Notes under the pieces: model-generated
Databases searched by the model: none
What the model was told of the DNA's origin: nothing
What the model saw: the letters and a program-made list of their open reading frames with translations, nothing else
Source: Subtercola boreus
GTDB lineage: Bacteria; Actinomycetota; Actinomycetes; Actinomycetales; Microbacteriaceae
Direction: 5' to 3'
Assembly (NCBI RefSeq): GCF_003399625.1
Contig: NZ_NBXA01000003.1
Span: forward strand, 186,001 to 250,000
Length of the DNA: 64,000 bases
In this document: piece after piece, positions 28,896 through 37,521 of the stretch
Layout of the letters: each line of letters opens with the position of its first letter
How positions within the stretch are numbered: position 1 is the first letter of the stretch
Program-made: the position numbers and the translations under genes

Positions 28896-29783
28896 TCAGC
28901 CGTTCTCGAGGCGGAGCTGTACAGCCGGCGACACGGGGGTGGAACCCGCAGCAGGCGTGCCCCACTGGGAGACCACCGTGACCGGGGCTGTTCCGGAGCC
29001 GAACACGAAATCGAAGTCGAAACTGCCGCCTGCCGTGGACGTGGTGTGCAGAACCGAGTACCCGAAGTACGGTGCGGCGAGAGACCAGCCCGAGGGAAGC
29101 CCGATCGTCCCTCCCGCGGGCAGTTCCTTCGAGACCAGGATGGAGGCCTCGGTTCCGATTGCATAGCAGTTCGCCGGAACCGTCAGCCGCAGGGTCGAGG
29201 TGCCGCCGAACGCCGCGGGGTTCGTGGTCCAGTCGAGTGCCGGGAAGCCCCGCGGCCCCACGACGATCGTCGACGAGACGGAGCCGGACGCGCCGCTCTC
29301 GGTCCACGTCGCCACGACGGTCCAGTTGCCCGACAGCTCACCCCAATCCACGTTGAAACCCTTGGAACCCGCGGTGACCCCGGGTGGAGCAACGACGGTG
29401 ATGGTGCGACTCGAACCAGCCCCGGTGACGGTCCAGCCGGCGGGCGGAAGCACGGCCCGCGCCGGTGAGTAGGCGTAGCTCTCCAGCACGGTGAGCGTGA
29501 GCGTTCCTGTCCCTCTGATGACGGGGCCCCCCGCCGCTGGCGGTTGGAGCGTGAGCATCAGCAACGACGACTCGTTCTGCACACCGGGTGGATCGATCCA
29601 GGCGAGTGTCGCCGTCACAGGGCCTGGGCTGGCCACCGCGAGAGGCGCTCCGACGGCAAGTGCGACGACGGGGGCCGACCAGGCAGCGCCAAGCACGGTG
29701 CGGCGCGCCACGCGGGGCCGGACGCGGCGCACCTGCGAGGCAGGGGGCGCGTCAGCAGAGTCTGGAGTGTCGGGAACAGTCAT
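28896..29783 (-). CDS. Tat-exported protein of unknown function
   Basis: I do not recognise this 295-residue protein. It has a disordered N-terminus, then a twin-arginine-like signal (RVARRTVLGAAWSAPVVALAVGAPLAVAS, residues about 24-53). The mature region is rich in Thr/Ser/Val/Gly and looks all-beta, with at least two repeats of a TLTLTV / STIVVGP type strand pattern. Exported actinobacterial surface proteins with this leader form are common. ATG 29783 is chosen. It is downstream of a hairpin that ends the siderophore-uptake operon. Confidence 0.6.
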   Translation of the reverse strand: MTVPDTPDSADAPPASQVRRVRPRVARRTVLGAAWSAPVVALAVGAPLAVASPGPVTATLAWIDPPGVQNESSLLMLTLQPPAAGGPVIRGTGTLTLTVLESYAYSPARAVLPPAGWTVTGAGSSRTITVVAPPGVTAGSKGFNVDWGELSGNWTVVATWTESGASGSVSSTIVVGPRGFPALDWTTNPAAFGGTSTLRLTVPANCYAIGTEASILVSKELPAGGTIGLPSGWSLAAPYFGYSVLHTTSTAGGSFDFDFVFGSGTAPVTVVSQWGTPAAGSTPVSPAVQLRLENG

Positions 29784-29823
29784 CACAGCCCAGTGTCCTG
29801 AACGGTACATACGCCGACAAGAG

Positions 29824-29849
29824 CCTCTAGCGGACGTGTCCGCTAGAGG
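29824..29849 (-). terminator. Perfect 11-bp hairpin at 3' end of alpha/beta hydrolase gene
   Basis: CCTCTAGCGGA, loop CGTG, TCCGCTAGAGG. The stem overlaps the hydrolase stop codon. It probably terminates the iron-uptake transcript before the Tat-exported gene. Confidence 0.6.
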
Positions 29850-30573
29850 CCACGGGTGAGCCGAGGAAGTCGCGCACGACGAACGTCACGAAGTCGAGCC
29901 GCTCCTCGATGATGCCGTGCGTGGAGCCCGGCACGATGCAGAGCTCCGCGCCCGGGATCGATGCGGCGATCAGCGCGCTGTGGTCGACGCGGATGGTGTC
30001 GCGGTCGCCCGAGATGACGAGGGTCGGCGCGGTCACAACCGAAAGCGCCGAGGGCGGGATGTGCGGCTCGGTCACCCAGAGCCAGCGGAGCTTGCCGATG
30101 ACAGTGCGCGCATGGCCGGGTCCGTCGGGCGACAGGGCGTCGTAGTCGTCGCGTTCCGCGCCCTGCCAGTCCGGAGGCTCCTCCTCGGGGTCGACCTCCG
30201 CGACCGTTCCGATGAAGCCTCCGGGGTCGAGGTTGCCGCTGATCGCCGTGAGCGAGAGCACGCGGGACGGATGCCCGAGGGCCAGCATCAGCGCGATGTT
30301 GGCGCCGTCGCTGAACCCGACGACATGTGCAGCACCGACGCCCGACGCATCGAGGAAGGCGAGAGCATCCAGAACCATCTCGTCGTAGCTGTACGGCCCC
30401 GGCCGATCCGGCGTGCGACCGTGGCCGGGGCGCTCGTACATGTGCACCTCGAAGTCGGCGGAGAGTGCCACAGCGAGCGGACGCAACGGTTCGAGCGAGG
30501 CGAAACCCCCGTGCAGCAGGAGCAGCGGCTCGCCCGAACCGAGCATTTCGCTGTACAGGGGCGAAGAGCCCAT
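29827..30573 (-). CDS. Alpha/beta-fold hydrolase
   Basis: 248 residues, cytoplasmic. The oxyanion region is LLLHGGFAS, nucleophile elbow GFSDGAN, acid in ISGDRDTIR, and catalytic His in GSTHGIIEE. It lies 23 nt downstream of the siderophore-binding lipoprotein in the same direction and probably shares its DtxR-controlled promoter. That context allows a role as a siderophore ester hydrolase releasing iron, but the family is too broad to claim it. Confidence 0.8.
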   Translation of the reverse strand: MGSSPLYSEMLGSGEPLLLLHGGFASLEPLRPLAVALSADFEVHMYERPGHGRTPDRPGPYSYDEMVLDALAFLDASGVGAAHVVGFSDGANIALMLALGHPSRVLSLTAISGNLDPGGFIGTVAEVDPEEEPPDWQGAERDDYDALSPDGPGHARTVIGKLRWLWVTEPHIPPSALSVVTAPTLVISGDRDTIRVDHSALIAASIPGAELCIVPGSTHGIIEERLDFVTFVVRDFLGSPVASSGHVR

Positions 30574-30596
30574 CAGCGGTTCGGAGTGCAGCAGGG

Positions 30597-31616
30597 TCAG
30601 AGCTTCTTCGTGTCGCGGATGATCGTCGCGAGCTCCGTCATGTGCTTCGCCTGCGAGGCGTAGTCGAGCGCGGCCTGGTTCCAGGGGTGGATCTGGCCGG
30701 CGACGAGTGCCGGGTCGCTGGCGAACGTGGCCTGGGCGAGCAGGTCGTCCTTCTGGAAGCCCTCGACATTGACGAGCAGCACGTCGCCATTCATCACCTG
30801 GCCCGCGTTCTCCCAGCTGTAGATGTCCCAGTAGTAGTAGCCGTCGGGGTTCTTGTTGGTGAACGTCACACCGAGGCTCGCGTAGAGCTCGGTCTCGGGC
30901 TCGTCGGCGGTCTTGGTCACGTAGATGCCGTCGGCGTCGGCGTACATCTGGGTGATCTCGATCGGGTTCTCCGCGGCGGCGGCGGTGAGGTCGGCGGCTG
31001 CGGCGTCGTACTTCGTCTTCGCAGCGGCGACCGTGTCGGCGCTGGCCCCGAGCGACTCCGACAGCCGGTTTATGCTGTTGATCACGTCGATGCCCTTGCC
31101 GCCCACCGTGATGGCGACGACCGGGGCGATCTTCTCGAGCTGGGTCTGCTGCTCGGTGTCGGCGAGGCCGTAGAGCGGGCCGGTGAGGTCGAGCGTTCCC
31201 TCGCGGTCGGTGGGGTATATCCCGGTGACGATGAGGTCGGGCGCGGTCTCAGCCAGCTTCTCGAGGTCGATCTCTCCGTAGCTGTTGCCGACGATCGCGG
31301 TCTTCGAGAGGTCGTAGTCGGCGAAGCGCTCGTCGCTGGCAACATCGACACGGCCGAAGATGGCGACGGGGTCGATGCCGTAGCTCATGAGGCCGAGGGC
31401 ATAGTCGGCGTAGCTCGCCACGTTCTGCGGCTGGTGGTCGAGGGTGACCGTCTTGCCGGTTTCGTCGGTGTAGGTCCACTCGCCCGAGGCGGCGGCACCG
31501 GAGCTGCCGGAACCGGCGTCGGCGGTCTGGGCGGAGGCGCAGCCGGAGAGGGCCGCGAGGGCGATGACAGGGGCGAGGATGAGCGCCGATCGACGCAGAG
31601 CACGAGAGAGATTCAC
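30597..31616 (-). CDS. Ferric-siderophore ABC transporter substrate-binding lipoprotein
   Basis: Captures Fe-siderophore outside the membrane. The 339-residue protein has a lipoprotein signal with lipobox ALSGC at about residues 22-26, and a FepB/FhuD-like fold. It contains the recurrent segments NVASYADYALGLMSYGIDP and LAETAPDLIVTGIYP, and a long linking helix. It is transcribed leftward from a promoter containing a DtxR-type box, downstream of the ATPase gene and apart from the permease-ATPase unit. Confidence 0.87.
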   Translation of the reverse strand: MNLSRALRRSALILAPVIALAALSGCASAQTADAGSGSSGAAASGEWTYTDETGKTVTLDHQPQNVASYADYALGLMSYGIDPVAIFGRVDVASDERFADYDLSKTAIVGNSYGEIDLEKLAETAPDLIVTGIYPTDREGTLDLTGPLYGLADTEQQTQLEKIAPVVAITVGGKGIDVINSINRLSESLGASADTVAAAKTKYDAAAADLTAAAAENPIEITQMYADADGIYVTKTADEPETELYASLGVTFTNKNPDGYYYWDIYSWENAGQVMNGDVLLVNVEGFQKDDLLAQATFASDPALVAGQIHPWNQAALDYASQAKHMTELATIIRDTKKL

Positions 31617-31621
31617 GGGAT

Positions 31622-31640
31622 TTAGGTTAGCCTATCCTTA
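31622..31640. promoter_or_regulatory. DtxR/IdeR-type iron box upstream of siderophore-binding protein
   Basis: TTAGGTTAGCCTATCCTTA matches the 19-bp consensus TTAGGTTAGGCTAACCTAA closely. It begins 5 bp upstream of the lipoprotein ATG, so bound repressor would cover the start region. The box overlaps the last codons of the ATPase gene. Confidence 0.85.
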
Positions 31641-32528
31641 GGCAGAAGGCGAGTCGGGATCGGGATCAACCGGCACGATGAGGGGCGATCCACTGCTCGG
31701 ATCGGGGATCACCAGGGCCTCGAGCGCGAACGCCTCGCGGAGGATCCCGGGCGTCAGCACCTCCCACGGCGTACCGTCGGCGATGATCCGCCCACCGCCC
31801 ACCACGACCAGCCGGTCGGAGTAGCGCCCCGCCAGAGTGAGGTCGTGCAGCACCATCACGACGGTCGCGCCGCGCTGCCGGTTGATCGTGCGCACAAGCC
31901 GCAGCACGTCGAGCTGGTGGGTCAGGTCGAGGAACGTCGTCGGTTCGTCGAGCAGGATGGTCGGGGCCTCCTGCGCGAGGATGAGGGCGATCCACGCCCG
32001 CTGCAGCTGACCCCCTGACAGCGATCCGGCGTCGCGGTCGCCGAGCTCGGTGAGGCCGGTGGAGGCGAGCGCGGCATCCACGACGACCGAGTCGTTCGGG
32101 GTCCACGGCCGCAGCAGGCTCTGGTGGGGGTGTCGCCCGCGCGAGACGAGATCGCGCACGGTCGTCGCCGAGGGGGTGAGCGGCTTCTGCGGCAGGATCG
32201 CGAGCAGGCGCGCGACCTCCCGCGTGCCCATCGCCTTCACCGGGCGGCCGTTCAGCTCGACAGAGCCCACGCTCGGCGCAAGCAGCCGCCCGAAGGCCTT
32301 CAGCAGGGTCGACTTGCCACTTCCGTTCGCCCCGATGAGCGTTGTCACCTGGCCCTCGGCGATCGACAGGTCGAGCCCTTCGAAGATCACCGTGCGTTCG
32401 TAGGCGAGCGTGACGCCCTTCGCCTCGAGCGCCAGCGGATGCGGATGCGAGTGCTCGTGCTGGTGCGGATGGCGTTTCGTCGTGTCGCCGGACTTCGTCG
32501 TACTTCGGGCACCGGATGCCTGGTTCAC
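31638..32528 (-). CDS. Ferric-siderophore ABC transporter ATPase, His-rich N-terminus
   Basis: FepC-type ATPase, 296 residues. Walker A GANGSGKST, Q-loop ILPQKP, signature LSGGQLQR, Walker B TILLDEPT and H-loop VLHD are all present. The GTG at 32528 overlaps the permease stop and follows AAGGAGAG. Unusually, residues about 18-30 form a histidine-rich run (RHPHQHEHSHPHP) before the first strand, which could bind metal. It makes a coupled operon with the two permeases. Confidence 0.92.
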   Translation of the reverse strand: MNQASGARSTTKSGDTTKRHPHQHEHSHPHPLALEAKGVTLAYERTVIFEGLDLSIAEGQVTTLIGANGSGKSTLLKAFGRLLAPSVGSVELNGRPVKAMGTREVARLLAILPQKPLTPSATTVRDLVSRGRHPHQSLLRPWTPNDSVVVDAALASTGLTELGDRDAGSLSGGQLQRAWIALILAQEAPTILLDEPTTFLDLTHQLDVLRLVRTINRQRGATVVMVLHDLTLAGRYSDRLVVVGGGRIIADGTPWEVLTPGILREAFALEALVIPDPSSGSPLIVPVDPDPDSPSA

Positions 32529-33598
32529 GCGTTGCTCTCCTTCGAATTGCGGCGCGTCAGCAGCCAGATCAGGTAGGGCGCCCCCACGATCGCCGTGATG
32601 ATGCCCACCGGGATCTCTCCCGGCAGCACCCCGCGCGCCAGGGCGTCGCCGCCGGCCACGATGATCGCGCCGACCAGCCCTGACGCGAGAAGCGGCGGCC
32701 GCCCTGTCTTCGAGAGCCGCCGGGCGATCTGCGGCGCGACGAAGGCGACGAACTCGATCGGCCCGCTCGCGGAGACCGCGGCAGCCGTCAGCAGCACTGC
32801 ACAGACGATCACGATCAGGCGGTGACGCTGGATGGCCACCCCCAGACCGGTCGACACGTCGTCGCCGAGCTGGCTGATGTCGAGGTTCGTCGACTGCACC
32901 AGCGCGACCGGTGTGACGATGACCAGCATGACGAGCACAGGCCAGACACTCGCCCACGAGATGCCTGACAGGCTGCCGACGAGCCACTGGGCCGCGGTCG
33001 CGGCCTCGGTGATCTGGGCTCTGGCGATGAGGTAGCTCGTGATGCCGGTGAGGGTCGCCGTGGCGCCGATGCCGATCAGGATGAGCCGGTAGCTGTCGAC
33101 GCCGCCCCGCCAGGAGAGCCCGTAGACGATCGCCGCCGTGACGAGAGCGCCGATCGTGGCGATGGCCGGCAGCCCGATGGTGAGCAGGCCCGCCGCCACG
33201 GAGTAGGTGCCACCCGCGAGCACGATCGCCGAGACGGCGCCGAGGCTGGCTCCGGATGTCACGCCGATGATGTCCGGCGTGGCGAGGGGGTTCCGGGCGA
33301 ACGTCTGGGTGAGGGCGCCAGCGAGCCCGAGCGCGGCCCCCACGAGCAGTCCGCCGACCACGCGCGGCAGGCGGAGATCGATCACGATGAGGTTCTGTGC
33401 GCGGGTTCCGGCTCCGAACAGGGTCTGCAGGACATCCGGAACCGTGAGCGACGACGAGCCGGCGAGGATGCCGAGAACGCCCACCGCCAGGGCTGCGGCG
33501 AGCAGGATGATCGTGGCGGCCACCACGCGGCCTCGCCAGTGCCGGCCGAAGAACCGGTGTCCGTCACGCGATGCGGTGCGTTCGAGCTGCCTGGTCAC
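32525..33598 (-). CDS. FecCD-family siderophore permease (second subunit)
   Basis: 357 residues, about nine to ten membrane helices, BtuC/FecD-like. The conserved RNPLATPDIIGVTSGAS and GPIEFVAFVAPQIARRL segments identify it. GTG start overlaps the upstream permease stop (GTGA). Forms the heterodimeric channel with the other permease. Confidence 0.92.
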   Translation of the reverse strand: MTRQLERTASRDGHRFFGRHWRGRVVAATIILLAAALAVGVLGILAGSSSLTVPDVLQTLFGAGTRAQNLIVIDLRLPRVVGGLLVGAALGLAGALTQTFARNPLATPDIIGVTSGASLGAVSAIVLAGGTYSVAAGLLTIGLPAIATIGALVTAAIVYGLSWRGGVDSYRLILIGIGATATLTGITSYLIARAQITEAATAAQWLVGSLSGISWASVWPVLVMLVIVTPVALVQSTNLDISQLGDDVSTGLGVAIQRHRLIVIVCAVLLTAAAVSASGPIEFVAFVAPQIARRLSKTGRPPLLASGLVGAIIVAGGDALARGVLPGEIPVGIITAIVGAPYLIWLLTRRNSKESNA

Positions 33599-34605
33599 AG
33601 GGTCGCCATCTTTCCGCGGCGCACGATCGAGATGAACACGATGCCGCCCATCACCGTGAGAACGACGCCGACCGAGACCTCTGCGTTGCCGCCGATCATC
33701 CGTCCGAGCACGTCGGCGGCCAGGAGCACACAGGCCCCGACGAGGCCGGAGGCGGGGAGGAGCCAGTGGTGGTCGCCCCCCACCAGGCGGCGGGCGATGT
33801 GCGGAGCGGTCAGGCCGACGAATCCGATCGGGCCCGAGATCGCGACCGCGGCGGCGGTGAGCAGGGTGATCGCGGCGAGCCCCACGATGCGCGCGCGCAG
33901 CAGGCTCTCGCCGAGTCCGCTGGCGAGCTCGGTGCCGAGGGCGAGGGTGTTGAGCGAACGGATGTTGGCTGCCGCGAACACCGTGCCGGCGGCCGCGAAC
34001 AGCAGTGCGGCATCCACACCCGAAAGGGAGCGACCCGAGAGGGAGCCGACGACCCAGATGCGGTAGGCCGAGAGCGTGGTCTCGTCGCTCAGCACGAGGA
34101 ACGAGGTGAGCGCGACGAGCAGCGCAGACACGGCGGTGCCGGCGATCGCCAGCGGAACCGGGCTCGACAGGCCCCGGCCCATCGCGGCGACACCGAAGAC
34201 GACGACGCTGGCCACCGTCGCGCCGGCGAGCGCCAGCCAGAGGGTCGTCAGCACCGAGCTGGTTCCGAGCACGTAGACACCGATGACCACGGCGAAGCTC
34301 GCCCCGGCCGAGACGCCGAAGAGGCCCGGATCGGCGAGCGGGTTGCGGGTCTGGCCCTGCATGACGGCGCCGGCGACTCCGAGGCAGAAACCCACCAGCA
34401 GGCCGAGCACCGTACGCGGCACACGTGATCCCCAGACCACGGAGCCGACATCCCGGGACGGATCGAACAGGCCGGTCACCACCGCGCTCGGGCCGATCAG
34501 GTTGCTGCCGAGCATCAGGCTCACGAACGAGAAGGCGATGACCGCCGCCCCGAGCGCGACGAGCACGGCGGCGCGCGGGGATCGACGGGTCAGGGTGCGG
34601 AGCAT
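33595..34605 (-). CDS. FecCD-family siderophore permease (first subunit)
   Basis: 336 residues with roughly nine membrane helices. It carries RNPLADPGLFGVSAGAS and GPIGFVGLTAPHIARRL, the standard FecCD motifs including the coupling helix. First gene of the leftward permease-permease-ATPase unit; the DtxR-type box at 34610-34628 is 4 bp upstream of its ATG. Confidence 0.92.
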   Translation of the reverse strand: MLRTLTRRSPRAAVLVALGAAVIAFSFVSLMLGSNLIGPSAVVTGLFDPSRDVGSVVWGSRVPRTVLGLLVGFCLGVAGAVMQGQTRNPLADPGLFGVSAGASFAVVIGVYVLGTSSVLTTLWLALAGATVASVVVFGVAAMGRGLSSPVPLAIAGTAVSALLVALTSFLVLSDETTLSAYRIWVVGSLSGRSLSGVDAALLFAAAGTVFAAANIRSLNTLALGTELASGLGESLLRARIVGLAAITLLTAAAVAISGPIGFVGLTAPHIARRLVGGDHHWLLPASGLVGACVLLAADVLGRMIGGNAEVSVGVVLTVMGGIVFISIVRRGKMATL

Positions 34606-34609
34606 CGTA

Positions 34610-34628
34610 TAAGCGTAGCCTTACCTAA
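34610..34628. promoter_or_regulatory. DtxR/IdeR-type iron box between permease and SIP genes
   Basis: Read on the minus strand, TTAGGTAAGGCTACGCTTA matches the DtxR box consensus with few changes. It lies in the 36-bp gap between the divergent permease and siderophore-interacting protein genes and can control both. Confidence 0.85.
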
Positions 34629-34641
34629 TAAGGTGGTGTGC

Positions 34642-35496
34642 ATGGCCCGCTATCCCCGACTCATGCCGACCGACCCGCAGCTGTTCACCACGGTGATCTC
34701 GCGATCGGAGCGGATCTCGCCGTCGTTCCAGCGCGTGACGATCACGGGCGACACCCTCTCCACCTTCGAGTGGAGCGGATTCGACCACTGGTTCCGTCTG
34801 TTCCTCCCCCCGGCAGCCGGCGCGCCACTACACCTGCCCGCCGTGACCGGGCGCGGCTGGTACAAGCACTACCTCGCGATCCCCGAGGAGACCCGGCCGC
34901 ACTGCAGCAACTACACCGTCTCCGATTTCCGAACGGTCGACGGGCGCACCGAGCTCGACATCGACGTCGTCATCCATCGGGATGCTACGGGCGAGGTCAC
35001 GGGCGGCGTGGCCATCTGGGCGACGACCGCCACCGTCGGCTCGCCGGTCGCGTTCCTGGACCAGGGGCCGATGTTCGACCCGCCGACAGACCTCCGCGGC
35101 GTGCACCTCGTCTCCGACGAGAGCGGCCTGCCGGCCCTTCGCGGCATCCTGCGGGATCTCGACCCGCAGGTCACGGGAACGGCCATCATCGAAGTGCCGT
35201 CGGGTGACGACGTGGAGTCGCTGGCTGCGCCGTCGGGGGTCGAGGTGACGTGGGTGGTGCGGGGCGGTGCAGCGGAGCATCCGGTGGCCGAGCATCCGGT
35301 GGCCGGGCATTCCGCGCCCGGGCACGGCGCGCTCGAGGCTCTGCGTGCGAAGATCGCGCCGCATCCTCACGACTACGCCTTCGTCGTGGGCGAGTCGACG
35401 CTCGCCACCGAGGGGCGCCGCGCCCTGCACCGAGCGGGCCTGCCCAAGTCGCGCATCACGTTCTCGGGATTCTGGAAGCACTCCCCCGCGCACTGA
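34642..35496 (+). CDS. Siderophore-interacting protein (ferric-chelate reductase)
   Basis: Flavin-dependent NAD(P)H ferric-siderophore reductase of the SIP/ViuB family, 284 residues. The N-terminal FAD domain has RITPSFQRVTITG-like and GRGWYKHYLAIPEE segments. The flavin motif that is usually RxYT appears as SNYTVSDFR, so the Arg is not evident. The C-terminal SIP domain ends KSRITFSGFWKHS as expected. A 15-bp triplicated repeat inserts EHPVAEHPVAGHSAPGHG around residues 212-230. ATG 34642 was selected, with AAGG upstream. Confidence 0.88.
   Translation: MARYPRLMPTDPQLFTTVISRSERISPSFQRVTITGDTLSTFEWSGFDHWFRLFLPPAAGAPLHLPAVTGRGWYKHYLAIPEETRPHCSNYTVSDFRTVDGRTELDIDVVIHRDATGEVTGGVAIWATTATVGSPVAFLDQGPMFDPPTDLRGVHLVSDESGLPALRGILRDLDPQVTGTAIIEVPSGDDVESLAAPSGVEVTWVVRGGAAEHPVAEHPVAGHSAPGHGALEALRAKIAPHPHDYAFVVGESTLATEGRRALHRAGLPKSRITFSGFWKHSPAH
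35275..35319. repeat. 15-bp in-frame repeat in the SIP gene
   Basis: GAGCATCCGGTGGCC occurs twice back to back and a third diverged unit follows. It encodes His-Pro rich pentapeptides (EHPVA). Confidence 0.8.
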
Positions 35497-35552
35497 CGCT
35501 CCGCGGCTCGCTCGTGCGCCCACTTGCCCGCCCACAGGAGCAGAATGGGGCG

Positions 35553-36464
35553 ATGGTGACCCTTCCGAGTGCACTCATGCCCCCGCTGCTCCGCGCGATG
35601 CGGGCGAACCGCATCTTCGTGTCGGCCGACGCCGCGAGGCGACGGGTGCGGGAGCGGGAGCTCCGACCGGCCCCCTACGGGCCTCCCGGGCGCCTCCGCG
35701 AGGACGTGCGGGTCGATGTCTCCCGCCCGGCAGGACTCTGGCCCGTCTACACGATCAGCCCGTTGGCTGGAGCCCCGGACGGCTCTGTGGTCTACGTGCA
35801 CGGCGGCGGCTGGGTCAACGAGATCGTCCGTCAGCACTGGCAGCTGGCGGCACAGATCGCGGCCGAGGCCCAGACGACGGTCATCCTGCCGATCTACCCG
35901 CTCGCGCCCTTCGGAACGGCTGCCGACGCATCCGCGGGCGTCGTCGATCTGGTTCTGCGCGGCCGAAAGCAGTACGGCGCCACCTGCCTGGCCGGCGACT
36001 CCGCGGGCGGACAGATCGCCCTCTCTGCCGCACTCGCGCTCCGGGACGACCACGGCGTCATCCTGCCGCAGACCGTGCTCATCTCGCCCGCACTCGACCT
36101 CAGCTGGAGCAACCCGCGCATCCCTGTCGTGCAGCCGACCGATCCGTGGCTCGCGACACCGGGCGGAAAGGTGCTGGCTGAGCTCTGGCGGGGCGACCGC
36201 GACCTGCTCGACCCGGTCGTCAGCCCGCTCTTCGGCGACCTGTCCGGGCTCGGACCGATCACCCTCTACAGCGGCACGCGCGACGTGCTGAATCCGGATG
36301 CGCACCTGCTGGTCGAGAAGGCCGCCGCCGCCGGCGTCGCGCTCGACTTCCACGAAGGTGCGGGCCAGGTGCACGTCTATCCACTCCTGCCCACCCCGGC
36401 CGGCCGTGCGGCCCGCGCCGCCATCGTGCGGGCGCTGCAGCGCGGATGCGTCCGGCTACAGTGA
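35553..36464 (+). CDS. Alpha/beta hydrolase-3 (hormone-sensitive-lipase family) esterase
   Basis: 303 residues. The HSL-family oxyanion motif VHGGGWVN precedes the nucleophile motif GDSAGGQ. Acid Asp is probably in SGTRDVLNPDA and His in GQVHVYP. It lies 56 nt after the siderophore-interacting gene on the same strand. AGGAG is 12 nt upstream of the ATG. Probable carboxylesterase of unknown substrate. Confidence 0.82.
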   Translation: MVTLPSALMPPLLRAMRANRIFVSADAARRRVRERELRPAPYGPPGRLREDVRVDVSRPAGLWPVYTISPLAGAPDGSVVYVHGGGWVNEIVRQHWQLAAQIAAEAQTTVILPIYPLAPFGTAADASAGVVDLVLRGRKQYGATCLAGDSAGGQIALSAALALRDDHGVILPQTVLISPALDLSWSNPRIPVVQPTDPWLATPGGKVLAELWRGDRDLLDPVVSPLFGDLSGLGPITLYSGTRDVLNPDAHLLVEKAAAAGVALDFHEGAGQVHVYPLLPTPAGRAARAAIVRALQRGCVRLQ

Positions 36465-36518
36465 GAGGGCCACCCTCGCCCCGGTCGCACCGCGACCCAC
36501 CCCGCCAAGGAGAACTCC

Positions 36519-37418
36519 ATGTCGGTCGGCCTCCTCGCCGTCGTCGATGACATTCTGACCGCCGCCCTGAAGGCGAGCGCGAAGACCGCCGGCGTCGTCA
36601 TCGACGATGCGGCCGTCACACCGCAGTACGTGCAGGGGCTGACCCCCGCCCGTGAACTCCCGGTCGTCTGGCGCATCGCGCTCGGCAGCCTGTTCAACAA
36701 GTTCGTCATCATCATCCCGCTCGCGCTGCTGCTCTCCGCGTTCGCTCCCGGAGTGCTGCCCTTCCTCCTTCTCCTCGGAGGCACGTACCTGTGCTTCGAA
36801 GGGGCAGAGAAGGTCTCGGAGTGGTTCGGAACGCATCACGCCACCGAGAATGCGGAACCACGGGACGAGAAGAAGCTGGTGTTCGGCGCCATCCGAACCG
36901 ACCTCATCCTGAGCACGGAGATCATGCTCATCGCCCTGGCGAGTCTCGATCCCGATTTCGGAATCTGGATGACGCTCGCAGCCCTGGTCGTGATCGGCCT
37001 CGGCATGACGGCGCTGGTCTACGGCGCGGTCGCGCTGCTGGTCAAGATCGACGACGTCGGGCTGCGACTCATGAAGAACCCGTCGAGGAGCGTGCGCCGC
37101 ACGGGCGCTCGGATCGTCGCGTCGATGCCCGCCGTCTTCCGGGTGATCAGCGTCGTCGGAACGGTCGCCATGCTCTGGGTGGGCGGCCACCTGGTGATCG
37201 CGAACCTGGCCGAGACGTTCTGGCACGCCCCGTACGATCTCGTGCACATCGTCACCCATGCGATCGAAGCCGCCGGGCCCGTCGTCGTGTGGTTCGCCGA
37301 CACCGCCCTGTCGGCCGTCTTCGGGCTGGTGCTCGGGGCGATCATCGTGGTGATCGTGGCAGGCGCACGGCGCCTGTTCAAGCGCGACAACACGGCTCGA
37401 GCCGCAAGCGGCGTCTGA
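36519..37418 (+). CDS. DUF808 (YedI-like) membrane protein
   Basis: 299 residues. The N-terminus has the DUF808 signature LLAVVDDILTAALKASAKTAGVVIDDAAVTPQYV. Six or more hydrophobic segments follow, including LFNKFVIIIPLALLLSAFAP and LGGTYLCFEGAEKV. Function unknown. AAGGAGAACTCC precedes the ATG. Confidence 0.88.
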   Translation: MSVGLLAVVDDILTAALKASAKTAGVVIDDAAVTPQYVQGLTPARELPVVWRIALGSLFNKFVIIIPLALLLSAFAPGVLPFLLLLGGTYLCFEGAEKVSEWFGTHHATENAEPRDEKKLVFGAIRTDLILSTEIMLIALASLDPDFGIWMTLAALVVIGLGMTALVYGAVALLVKIDDVGLRLMKNPSRSVRRTGARIVASMPAVFRVISVVGTVAMLWVGGHLVIANLAETFWHAPYDLVHIVTHAIEAAGPVVVWFADTALSAVFGLVLGAIIVVIVAGARRLFKRDNTARAASGV

Positions 37419-37507
37419 TCGCAGGCCCCGCTGCTTCGTGCATCCAGCCCGAGGCCGCGCGCTCACCGCGGCGGCCGATGGCTCGTGATACCCGTAGATA
37501 GCAGGTG

Positions 37508-37521
37508 ATAGCAGGTGCTAT
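37508..37521. promoter_or_regulatory. Palindrome ATAGCA-GG-TGCTAT immediately before mntA-like start
   Basis: Six-base inverted arms abut the ATG at 37522. The element ATAGCAGGTG is also directly repeated at 37498-37507. This is a plausible autoregulatory operator for the HTH-containing nucleotidyltransferase. Confidence 0.5.
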
